In this document: positions 1 through 5,224 of the stretch, piece after piece
How the letters are laid out: every line of letters begins with the position of its first letter
Numbering within the stretch: the first letter of the stretch is position 1
Source: Acidimicrobiales bacterium
GTDB taxonomy: Bacteria; Actinomycetota; Acidimicrobiia; Acidimicrobiales; SHLQ01
Length of the DNA: 5,224 nucleotides
Direction of reading: 5' to 3'
NCBI GenBank assembly: GCA_013002375.1
Contig: JABDJW010000301.1
Span: forward strand, 1-5,224
Notes under the pieces: generated by a model
What the model was told of the DNA's origin: nothing
Databases searched by the model: none
Seen by the model: only the letters and a program-made list of their open reading frames with translations
Program-made: the position numbers and the translations under genes

Positions 1-1128
1 GGTGCGGGGCTCGCGCACCGCGCCCTCGGCCCGCACGATGTCGACATCGGCCATCCACGAATCGGGTATGAACGACAGGTGGTCGGCGACGACGTGCAGC
101 TTGCTGGCGGCATCGGACCGGCGACCGGCCCGGTCGAGCGCGTCCAGGAACACCGGCACGAGCTCGTCGGCTCGGTCAGCGACGATGCAACACGTGTTGA
201 GGGTGTTGCAGACCTTCCGGTCGAGTGAGTTGAACACGACCGCCTCGAACCGCTCGGCATCGGCGTCGGGGCCGGCCACGATCCAGGCCCCACCGGTGCC
301 GTGCAGGCTCACCGGGATTCCGGCCTGACGGGCGACCGCGCCCAGCTGAGCCACCGCGTCGCCCGATCCCCGGGCGACCGCCAGCGCGAGCCGGGAATCG
401 CTGAACATCGACCACCCGGCGGCGTGGGCTGCGCTGGCCACCAAGCTCACCGCGCCGATCGGAAGCCCGGCGACGCGCAACGCCGGTTCGAGCGCGTGTT
501 CGACGATCGCCTCGGCGGTGCCAAGCGCGTCGGAACCGATGCGAAACACGACGGTGTTGCCCGAGCGCAGCACGCCGGTGGCGTCGGCGAACACGTTGGG
601 GCGACCTTCGAACACGAAGCCGACGACGCCGAGGCCCGCCTGCACCTGATCGACCGTCCAACCCTCGTGCTCGATCGTCTCGATCACGGCACCCCGGGTG
701 CTGGTCGCGCTCGCCCACCCGCGGAGACCGTCCACCATGCCGGCCCGCATCTCGGGCGAGAGCACGAGTCGGGTCGTGGACCGACCCCGGGCCTTGGCCG
801 CAACGACATCGGCTTGGTTCGCGGCCGCAATCGGCGCGAAGGCATCGTCGTCGGCCAGCCGGTCGGCAAAGGCGTGGTAGAACGCGGTGATCGCCTCTTC
901 GGTGATCGAGCCCATCGCGGCAAACGCCTCAGCGGCCCGGCTCACCGCATCGGTGGCGACCGTGAAGTCGGCCGCCGGGAGGTGCAACAACGCGCCCGTG
1001 TCCTGCACGACGATCAACCGGTCGCCGGCGCAGAACGCATCGGCCAACTCCTGCGGCACCGTGGTGACTTGATCGCCGCCATACACGATCGGCATCCCCG
1101 CGGTGAGCTCGGTCAACGGTGCACCCAT
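1..1128 (-). CDS. ProA-family glutamate-5-semialdehyde dehydrogenase-like protein, C-terminus cut by window edge
   Basis: The frame is open from an ATG at 1128 to the left edge, giving 376 residues. ProA reduces gamma-glutamyl phosphate to glutamate-5-semialdehyde with NADPH in cytoplasmic proline synthesis. Family landmarks appear in order: a helical start around residues 60-115 with AAANQADVVAAKARG; GVVGFVFEGRPNV (about 167-179) matching the ProA GVIxxIYExRPNV block; RSGNTVVFRIGSDAL; ARGSG and PVSLHGTGG; and DRKVCNT with the presumed catalytic cysteine at residue 307. The family's usual start aligns near residue 60, so about 55-60 extra N-terminal residues are present. The ATG at 1128 is the first after an in-frame TAG (1140-1138), and a -10 box lies 6 nt upstream. 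Oddities: the usual Cys-His after the GxG motif is Ala-Trp, and the stretch before the catalytic Cys looks two residues short. ProA family membership is fairly sure; a role in proline synthesis rather than as a paralogue acting on another acyl phosphate or aldehyde is not. It is divergent from the PPOX gene. Confidence 0.78.
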   Translation of the reverse strand, partial: MGAPLTELTAGMPIVYGGDQVTTVPQELADAFCAGDRLIVVQDTGALLHLPAADFTVATDAVSRAAEAFAAMGSITEEAITAFYHAFADRLADDDAFAPIAAANQADVVAAKARGRSTTRLVLSPEMRAGMVDGLRGWASATSTRGAVIETIEHEGWTVDQVQAGLGVVGFVFEGRPNVFADATGVLRSGNTVVFRIGSDALGTAEAIVEHALEPALRVAGLPIGAVSLVASAAHAAGWSMFSDSRLALAVARGSGDAVAQLGAVARQAGIPVSLHGTGGAWIVAGPDADAERFEAVVFNSLDRKVCNTLNTCCIVADRADELVPVFLDALDRAGRRSDAASKLHVVADHLSFIPDSWMADVDIVRAEGAVREPRT

Positions 1129-1134
1129 TGCTTC

Positions 1135-1140
1135 AGCCTA
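1135..1140 (-). promoter_or_regulatory. Putative -10 box of a leaderless promoter for the ProA-like gene
   Basis: Read on the minus strand this is TAGGCT, matching the actinobacterial TANNNT -10 pattern. It ends 6 nt before the ATG at 1128, so transcription would begin at or within a base or two of the start codon. No Shine-Dalgarno is seen upstream of the ATG, which fits leaderless translation. No convincing -35 hexamer lies 16-18 bp further upstream (about 1157-1164). The call rests on pattern and spacing only. Confidence 0.5.
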
Positions 1141-1165
1141 CGGCTCGTGATGTCCTATCGCCGAG

Positions 1166-1171
1166 TAGATT
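1166..1171 (+). promoter_or_regulatory. Putative -10 box of a leaderless promoter for the PPOX-family gene
   Basis: TAGATT matches TANNNT and ends 7 nt before the ATG at 1179, the spacing expected if the first transcribed base is the A of the start codon. There is no purine-rich Shine-Dalgarno in front of this ATG or the in-frame ATG at 1191. A -35 element is not recognisable near 1142-1148. The element lies 25 bp from the opposing -10 box of the ProA-like gene, so the two core promoters overlap and may compete for polymerase. Confidence 0.5.
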
Positions 1172-1178
1172 TCTGGTC

Positions 1179-1676
1179 ATGACTTCTCCAATGACCCCGC
1201 GGGCGATGGCTGTTGCCGAGGGGTACGGACTCGACCCGGACAACCCCGGCCCCGACCACATCGGCTGGCCCGACCTCCTCGACCGGTTGAGCCGCGAACG
1301 CAACTGGTGGGTGGCCACGGTGCGGCCCGACGGACGCCCCCATGTCGTTCCCGTCTGGGGGCTCGTACGCGATGGTCGCCCCATCTTCTCGTCATCACCG
1401 CGGGCCCGAAAGGCGGCCAACATGGCGCACAACCCCAACATCGTCGTACACCTCGAGAGCGGCGACGACGTCGGCATCTTCGAGGGGCGGGTCACCAAGA
1501 TCGAGGTGGCTGATCTGCCCGACGGCTACGCCGAGGGCTACAGCGCGAAGTACGACTTCGAGTTCGATCCCACCGAGTCGACCGAGGACTTCGGCTTGTA
1601 CGAAGTCACGATCACCCGCGCCATGGCGTGGAACGAGGCCGAATTCGTCGACACCGTGGTCGTGTTCGACGCCTGA
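1179..1676 (+). CDS. Pyridoxamine-5'-phosphate-oxidase-superfamily (split-barrel flavin/F420) protein
   Basis: A 165-residue soluble protein, the usual size of small single-domain PPOX/FDOR proteins, which bind FMN, F420, PLP or haem in a split beta-barrel and often act as dimeric oxidoreductases. The diagnostic stretch is NWWVATVRPDGRPHVVPVWG (residues 42-61), followed by a short turn, then IFSSSPRARKAANMAHNPN (69-87, the phosphate-contacting strand-helix) and VVHLESGDD (89-97). The C-terminal part (about 105-165) has the extra strand and an acidic insert. ATG 1179 is chosen over the in-frame GTG at 1119, which would overlap the ProA-like start and lacks a ribosome site, because a -10 box sits 7 nt upstream. 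ATG 1191 is the alternative. The cofactor and substrate cannot be told from sequence; in actinobacteria F420 is as likely as FMN. It is divergent from the ProA-like gene and converges on the transporter operon, so no shared pathway is implied. Family assignment is firm; function is not. Confidence 0.85.
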   Translation: MTSPMTPRAMAVAEGYGLDPDNPGPDHIGWPDLLDRLSRERNWWVATVRPDGRPHVVPVWGLVRDGRPIFSSSPRARKAANMAHNPNIVVHLESGDDVGIFEGRVTKIEVADLPDGYAEGYSAKYDFEFDPTESTEDFGLYEVTITRAMAWNEAEFVDTVVVFDA

Positions 1677-1682
1677 CCGGCC

Positions 1683-1736
1683 AGGAATCTTCGTGGAGTT
1701 GACCACCGTTGCGGTGGTCAACTCCACAAGAATCCT
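1683..1736. terminator. Long palindrome between convergent genes, likely bidirectional terminator
   Basis: The arms 1693-1707 (GTGGAGTTGACCACC) and 1713-1727 are perfect 15-bp inverted repeats around a 5-nt loop (GTTGC, 1708-1712). The stem extends outward by about 9 bp (1683-1691 with 1728-1736), allowing one bulged C at 1692 and one mismatch. It begins 6 nt after the PPOX stop and ends 5 nt after the binding-protein stop on the other strand, so it is placed to end both transcripts. Neither strand has a run of T after the stem, so it is not a textbook intrinsic terminator. U-less hairpins are common in high-GC actinobacteria. A dispersed palindromic repeat, or a hairpin that mainly protects mRNA 3' ends, is an alternative. 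Confidence 0.7.
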
Positions 1737-1741
1737 CGGTG

Positions 1742-2953
1742 CTACTCGCCGCCCTTCGTGACCGCGACGTCGATCTTGGTGAAACCGTCGCCGTTCACGT
1801 CGAGGCCGGCCGCCTCGAGATTGGCGATTGCTTCCGATGCGATGTCGGTACGGAAGGCACCGTCGGTCGGCGCGGCGGACAGGATGCCTTCGTCGGTCGC
1901 GATCTTCACCGTCTGATCCCACAGCGCCGTGTCCATGAGGCCGACGCCGGTCGGCGACGGCCAGATCAGGGCGTTGATCTCGTTCATCATCCAGGCCTGG
2001 TGACCGGGGCCACCGAACGGCGGCTCGGCGGCGAGGATGATGTCGACACACTCCTGCTGATTGTCCCGGCAGTGGATCCAGCCTCGCAGTGAGGCTTCGA
2101 CGAACTTCACGGCCGTGTCACGGTAGGCGGCATCGTCGTCGAGCTTGTCGGCGTCGGCCCAGATGGCATCCTGCAGCATCGCGGTACCGACGTCGTTCCA
2201 GTCGATGATGCTCAGATCCTCCGGCTGGTAGAGCTCCCCGGTGTCAGGGTTTTCGGTCTCGAGCACCATGGCGTATTCGTTGTAGATCATCGCCTGGGCG
2301 GCATCGATGTCGCCGTTGATGAGCGCGGTCATGTTGAAGTCCTGCTGTATCAGCGTGACGTCGCTCGACGGATCGAGGCCGCTCGACCGAAGACCGGCAA
2401 ACAGCTCGAACTCGTTCCCGAAGCCCCAGTTGCCGACGTTCTTGCCTTCGAGGTCGGCCGGGCTGGTGATACCGGAATCGGCGAAGCTCACCTGCAGGGT
2501 GCCGCTGCGCTGAAACACTTGGGCGATGTTCGTGATGTTCAGCCCTTCCTCGCGCGGTACCAACCCCCGAGGCACCCACGAGATGGCGAAGTCGGCGGCA
2601 CCGGAGTCGAGCACGGTGGCCGGCACGATGTCGACACCACCATCGATGATGGTCACGTCGAGGCCGACGTCTTCGTAGAAGCCCAGGTCTCGGGCCGCGA
2701 AGTAACCGGCGAACTGGCTCTGCGGCACCCACTGCAGTTGCAGCGAGACCGGCGTGAGCTCGTCGCCGCCGCCCCCTTCGGTGGTCGAGACGCCTTCCGT
2801 GGTGTCACTGCCCGATGACCCATCCGATGTCGATGGCGCCTCGGTGCCCTCGCTTCCTCCGTCGTCGTCGTCATCGCTGCCACACGCCGCGGCCAAGGCC
2901 GCGAACGTGAGCAGGACGGCGAGGAGCCTCCAGATCTTGCTTCGTACACGCAT
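1742..2953 (-). CDS. ABC transporter substrate-binding lipoprotein, NMT1/THI5-like (NitT/TauT class)
   Basis: A 403-residue exported lipoprotein that should capture the substrate outside the membrane and deliver it to the two permeases encoded just upstream. The start has basic residues (MRVRSK), a hydrophobic stretch (about 8-23) and Cys24 in an ALAAAC lipobox-like site. Residues 25-67 form an acidic, Ser/Gly/Thr-rich linker including five consecutive Asp. The binding domain opens with LQLQWVPQSQFAGYFAA (71-87) and LGFYEDVGLDVTI, the hallmark start of NMT1/THI5-like proteins, followed by GGVDIVPATVLDSGAADFAI (105-124), the usual substrate-contact region. A later NEINALIWPS stretch also suits this family. 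The length is ordinary once the linker is counted. ATG 2953 is supported by AGGAGG 8 nt upstream. Known substrates of relatives include thiamine pyrimidine precursors, riboflavin, nitrate and sulfonates; I cannot choose among them. It is the last gene of the operon. Confidence 0.88.
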   Translation of the reverse strand: MRVRSKIWRLLAVLLTFAALAAACGSDDDDDGGSEGTEAPSTSDGSSGSDTTEGVSTTEGGGGDELTPVSLQLQWVPQSQFAGYFAARDLGFYEDVGLDVTIIDGGVDIVPATVLDSGAADFAISWVPRGLVPREEGLNITNIAQVFQRSGTLQVSFADSGITSPADLEGKNVGNWGFGNEFELFAGLRSSGLDPSSDVTLIQQDFNMTALINGDIDAAQAMIYNEYAMVLETENPDTGELYQPEDLSIIDWNDVGTAMLQDAIWADADKLDDDAAYRDTAVKFVEASLRGWIHCRDNQQECVDIILAAEPPFGGPGHQAWMMNEINALIWPSPTGVGLMDTALWDQTVKIATDEGILSAAPTDGAFRTDIASEAIANLEAAGLDVNGDGFTKIDVAVTKGGE

Positions 2954-2961
2954 TGCTTTCC

Positions 2962-2967
2962 CCTCCT
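2962..2967 (-). promoter_or_regulatory. Strong ribosome binding site of the substrate-binding protein
   Basis: On the minus strand this reads AGGAGG, a full match to the anti-Shine-Dalgarno core, 8 nt before the ATG at 2953. It fixes the start and lies in the 50-bp gap (2954-3003) after permease 2, so the binding protein does not depend on translational coupling. This could favour the molar excess typical of binding proteins over membrane components. No -10 box is apparent in the gap. Confidence 0.75.
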
Positions 2968-3003
2968 GGGTTGGTGATTCCGCGCCAACGGCCCGGATCT
3001 GCT

Positions 3004-3777
3004 TTACACGCTCTCACTTCGAATGGTGCTGTGCCAGGGCATGGCCAGACGCTCGGACACGACGGCCAGACCGTACAAGATGCTGCCGAGGATCGTGCCG
3101 GCCAGCACCGCGGCCCACGCGTCGGCATACCGGGTGAGGCCTGCCGATTGCGTGATCATCGGCCCCAGGGCGTCCTGGCGGCCGCCGAAGTACTCGGCCA
3201 CGATCGCGCCGATCACGGCCAGCGACGAGGCCAGCTTCAACGCGGTGAAGAACAGCGGCATCGCGGTGGGTATCCGGACCTCGCGCATGATCTGGCGTTT
3301 GCTGGCCGCATAGGACTCCATCAGCTCGACCTGGCTCGGGTCGGCCAGCGAGAGTCCTTTCACCGTGTTGATGAACACCGGGAAGAAGACCAGCAACACC
3401 ACGATGATCTGGTTCGACCGGCTCGAAGTGAGCCCGAACCAGTTGTTGAGGATCGGCGCCAGGGCGATGATCGGGATGGCGTTGATCGCGACGGTCAGGG
3501 GCGTGATCGCTTCTCGGGCGGTGCGGTATCGCGTCACCAACAGCGCGGCCAGAACCGCCAGCACGACGCCGGCCACCAACCCGCTGATGATGACCCAGCC
3601 GGTGATCTTGGTGGCGGCCCAGATCTCGGTACGGTTCTCGATCGCGGCGTCGAGAATCTCGGTCGGCGCCGGCAGCACGAAGCCGTCGGGAGACAGCAGC
3701 GCGAGCAAGCCCTGCCACAAACCGATCAACACGACGCCGACGACGAGCGGCGGCGGCAGCTGGGCCAGCCGCCTCAT
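3004..3777 (-). CDS. ABC transporter permease 2 (BPD_transp_1 / SsuC-TauC-like)
   Basis: A 257-residue inner-membrane protein, complete and of normal length for a NitT/TauT-class permease. Hydrophobic segments lie at roughly 11-28, 59-82, 94-111, 122-139, 175-197 and 221-241, consistent with six helices. The LPAPTEILDA stretch (35-44) is the typical LPSPxxV region after the first helix. The cytoplasmic EAA coupling loop is at about 151-174 (ELMESYAASKRQIMREVRIP then TAMP), with Ala where the loop's conserved Gly normally sits; it docks on the ATPase. Its ATG overlaps the ATPase stop in an ATGA (3777-3774), so translation is probably coupled. It is clearly distinct from permease 1 outside the EAA loop, so the two likely form a heterodimeric channel. 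Confidence 0.88.
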   Translation of the reverse strand: MRRLAQLPPPLVVGVVLIGLWQGLLALLSPDGFVLPAPTEILDAAIENRTEIWAATKITGWVIISGLVAGVVLAVLAALLVTRYRTAREAITPLTVAINAIPIIALAPILNNWFGLTSSRSNQIIVVLLVFFPVFINTVKGLSLADPSQVELMESYAASKRQIMREVRIPTAMPLFFTALKLASSLAVIGAIVAEYFGGRQDALGPMITQSAGLTRYADAWAAVLAGTILGSILYGLAVVSERLAMPWHSTIRSESV

Positions 3778-4556
3778 GGGCCCACCGCCCGCAACGCCTT
3801 GCGCACCTGGGTGACTGCGGCGTGGAACTCGTCGGCGTCGCGGGTGAACTCGTCGCGGCCGCCGAGATCGATGTCGATCATCTGCGAGATTCGGCCGGGC
3901 CGCGGCGACATCACGACGACGCGGGTCGACAGATAGACGGCCTCGGGCACCGAGTGGGTGACGAACACCACGGTGGTCGACGTGTCGTGCCAGATGCGCA
4001 GCAGTTCGTCCTGCACGTGTTCGCGGGTCATCTCGTCGAGGGCACCGAACGGTTCGTCCATCAGTAACAGCGACGGCTTGAACGACAGGGCCCGGGCGAT
4101 GGCAACCCGCTGCTGCATACCGCCGGAGAGCTCGGCCGGGTGGTGATGACCAAACCCGCCGAGTTGCACCAGCTCGAGCATTTCCTTCGACCGGGCCGAT
4201 CGGTCACCCCGACTCCAGCCCATGAGTTCGAGGGGCAGCTCGATGTTCTTGGCCACGTTCCGCCAGTCGAAGAGCCCAGCCTTCTGGAATGCCATCCCGT
4301 AGTCCTGATCGAGCCGGGCCTGTTCGGCCGACTTGCCGTTGACCTGGATCGAGCCTTCGGTGGGCTCGGTGAGTGATGCGATCAGCCGCAGCAGCGTGCT
4401 CTTGCCACAACCCGAGGGGCCGATGAGGGTCACGAATTCTTCGGGCTCGATGGTGAGATCGATGTCGTCGAGCGCGGCGACCTGGTTGCTCTTCCCCTGG
4501 TTGAACACCTTGGTGACATTGCTGACCTGTACTGCGGTGGTTTGGGTCGCCGTCAT
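3774..4556 (-). CDS. ABC transporter ATP-binding protein (SsuB/TauB/NrtD-like)
   Basis: A 260-residue cytoplasmic ATPase that should power import through the two permeases. All ABC motifs are intact: Walker A GPSGCGKST (46-54), Q-loop Gln91 in AFQKAGLFDWRNV, signature LSGGMQQR (143-150), Walker B LLLMDE (163-168) with catalytic Glu168, D-loop ALD (172-174), and switch His201 in VTHSVPEAVYL. The FxWRNVxxNIxLPLEL segment after the Q-loop is typical of the nitrate/sulfonate/taurine group. There is no C-terminal regulatory domain. The ATG is 1 nt after the permease 1 stop and has its own GAGAGG site; its stop overlaps the permease 2 start. The gene order makes it the single ATPase for both permeases, so it would act as a homodimer. 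The class assignment is firm; the substrate is not indicated by this gene. Confidence 0.93.
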   Translation of the reverse strand: MTATQTTAVQVSNVTKVFNQGKSNQVAALDDIDLTIEPEEFVTLIGPSGCGKSTLLRLIASLTEPTEGSIQVNGKSAEQARLDQDYGMAFQKAGLFDWRNVAKNIELPLELMGWSRGDRSARSKEMLELVQLGGFGHHHPAELSGGMQQRVAIARALSFKPSLLLMDEPFGALDEMTREHVQDELLRIWHDTSTTVVFVTHSVPEAVYLSTRVVVMSPRPGRISQMIDIDLGGRDEFTRDADEFHAAVTQVRKALRAVGP

Positions 4557-4557
4557 G

Positions 4558-5224
4558 TCAGATGGCCTCTCGGTGTTGTTGGCCGAGCACCATGCGCTCG
4601 GCGGCCACCACGAACAAGAACACCGCGATGCCCAGGACCGCGGCGCCGATCACGCTGGCGTACAGCCGGTCGGGGCCGGTGGTGTAGTTGAAGGCCTCGT
4701 TCAGCAAACGACGGCCGAGACCACCGCTCACGCCGGCCGAGATCTCCCCCACGATCGCACCGACGATGCTCGCGGTCGCAGCGATCTTGAACGCGGCGAA
4801 CAGGTACGGCACGGCGGCGGGGAGCCGCAGCCGCCACATGGTCTGGCTCCAACTCGCGGCGTAGGACTCCATCAGTTCGAGATCGGCCGGAGCCGGCGAC
4901 TTGAGGCCCCGCAGACCGTTGATCGCGACCGGGAAGAAGGTCAGGTAGGTGGCGATGATCGACACCGACATCCAGTCCTGCCAGTCCCAGGGCAGGAAAT
5001 CGAAGTTGGTGCGGCCCCAGATCACGATGATCGGCGCGATGGCGATGAGCGGCACGGTCTGACTGGCGATGATGTATGGCACCACGCCCCGGTCGAGCCA
5101 CCTCGAACGGACGAGCACCATGGCCAGGGCCAAGCCGATGATGACGCCGGCGACGAAGCCAACGGCCGCCTCGCGCAGGGTGAACAGACCTTCGCCCAAC
5201 AGGATGCGGGCGTAGGTCTGGGTC
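4558..5224 (-). CDS. ABC transporter permease 1 (BPD_transp_1 / SsuC-TauC-like), N-terminus cut by window edge
   Basis: The frame is open through the right edge, so the 5' end lies outside. About 222 residues are visible of an expected 250-280, which suggests the first helix and the LPSP-type region are missing. A TTG at 5199 could be read as a start, but the coding frame and family length argue that the gene continues upstream. Visible hallmarks are a hydrophobic helix (EAAVGFVAGVIIGLALAMVL), VPYIIASQTVPLIAIAPIIVIW, and the EAA coupling loop LELMESYAASWSQTMWRLRLP followed by AAVPYLFAAFKIAATASIVGAI. Compared with permease 2, the loop after the APIIVIWG helix is longer, with an aromatic, Asp-rich stretch (NFDFLPWDWQDW). 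It is first in the visible operon; the ATPase ATG follows its stop by 1 nt. Confidence 0.87.
   Translation of the reverse strand, partial: TQTYARILLGEGLFTLREAAVGFVAGVIIGLALAMVLVRSRWLDRGVVPYIIASQTVPLIAIAPIIVIWGRTNFDFLPWDWQDWMSVSIIATYLTFFPVAINGLRGLKSPAPADLELMESYAASWSQTMWRLRLPAAVPYLFAAFKIAATASIVGAIVGEISAGVSGGLGRRLLNEAFNYTTGPDRLYASVIGAAVLGIAVFLFVVAAERMVLGQQHREAI
4566..4571 (-). promoter_or_regulatory. Ribosome binding site of the ATPase gene
   Basis: GAGAGG on the minus strand, 9 nt before the ATG at 4556 and inside the last codons of permease 1. It supports this ATG as the start and shows the ATPase can recruit ribosomes itself as well as through coupling to the permease 1 stop 1 nt away. Confidence 0.55.

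Noticed and set aside
1119..1178. Upstream GTG start for the PPOX-family gene adding 20 residues
   Set aside because: It has no ribosome binding site, overlaps the ProA-like start, and the added residues do not fit the family; the -10 box at 1166-1171 points to ATG 1179.
301..1182. A 293-codon plus-strand open frame opposite the ProA-like gene
   Set aside because: Its translation is rich in Arg, His and Gly with no family resemblance, while the opposite strand encodes a clear ProA-family protein. Long antisense frames are expected in GC-rich DNA.
1..1676. A functional link between the ProA-like enzyme, the PPOX protein and the transporter
   Set aside because: The genes are divergent and then convergent across a likely terminator, so adjacency alone does not support a shared system.
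1395..2051. A 218-codon minus-strand frame crossing the palindrome and the PPOX gene
   Set aside because: It overlaps the ends of two real genes in a different frame and reads through the hairpin. No recognisable protein motif.
2970..2989. Small inverted repeat (GTTGG/CCAAC, 10-nt loop) before the binding-protein gene
   Set aside because: A 5-bp stem is too weak and short to claim as a terminator or regulatory hairpin.
2953..3936. A 327-codon plus-strand open frame across permease 2 and the ATPase end
   Set aside because: It runs antisense to two well-supported genes and crosses their junction. Its composition (Arg, Asp, Gln, His rich) is that of a shadow frame.
5197..5199. TTG as the true start of permease 1
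   Set aside because: The frame stays open to the window edge, and starting here would remove the first helix expected in this family, so the gene more likely begins beyond 5224.
1742..5224. Specific naming of the operon as thiamine-precursor, riboflavin, taurine or nitrate uptake
   Set aside because: Family motifs do not separate these substrates, and no riboswitch or pathway gene is visible in the window.

Overview
This is a GC-rich window with dense, actinobacterial-style gene packing. Codon use strongly favours G or C at third positions, the lipoprotein signal ends in Ala-Ala-Ala-Cys, and two genes look leaderless. A high-GC actinobacterium, possibly an Acidimicrobiia (Ilumatobacter-like) lineage, would fit, but the lineage is inferred from style alone. 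I see no tRNA, rRNA, CRISPR, transposon or phage genes.

Left third (1-1676): two genes are transcribed away from each other. On the minus strand, running off the left edge, is the N-terminal part (376 residues visible) of a divergent ProA-family aldehyde dehydrogenase (glutamate-5-semialdehyde dehydrogenase-like). It carries an N-terminal extension of about 55-60 residues. On the plus strand is a 165-residue split-barrel flavin/F420-binding protein of the pyridoxamine-5'-phosphate-oxidase (PPOX) superfamily. The 50 bp between their starts holds a TANNNT -10 box 6-7 nt from each ATG and no good Shine-Dalgarno, so both messages are probably leaderless from overlapping divergent promoters.

Middle (1677-1741): a strong hairpin with a 15-bp perfect stem, extendable by about 9 bp, sits between two convergent genes. 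It is most likely a bidirectional terminator, although it lacks a U-tract.

Right two thirds (1742-5224, all minus strand): an ABC importer operon of the nitrate/sulfonate/taurine and NMT1/THI5-like class. The order of transcription is permease 1 (5' end beyond the right edge), ATPase, permease 2, then a substrate-binding lipoprotein. The first three genes are tightly coupled (1-nt gap, then a 4-nt ATGA overlap). The binding protein follows a 50-bp gap and has its own strong ribosome binding site. Two different permeases imply a heterodimeric channel. The substrate cannot be fixed from sequence; pyrimidine-type thiamine precursors, riboflavin-like compounds, and sulfonates or nitrate are all possible for this family.

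Nothing here is a convincing new system. The best leads are the divergent, N-terminally extended ProA-like enzyme, the back-to-back leaderless promoters, the long palindrome, and the transporter of unknown substrate.
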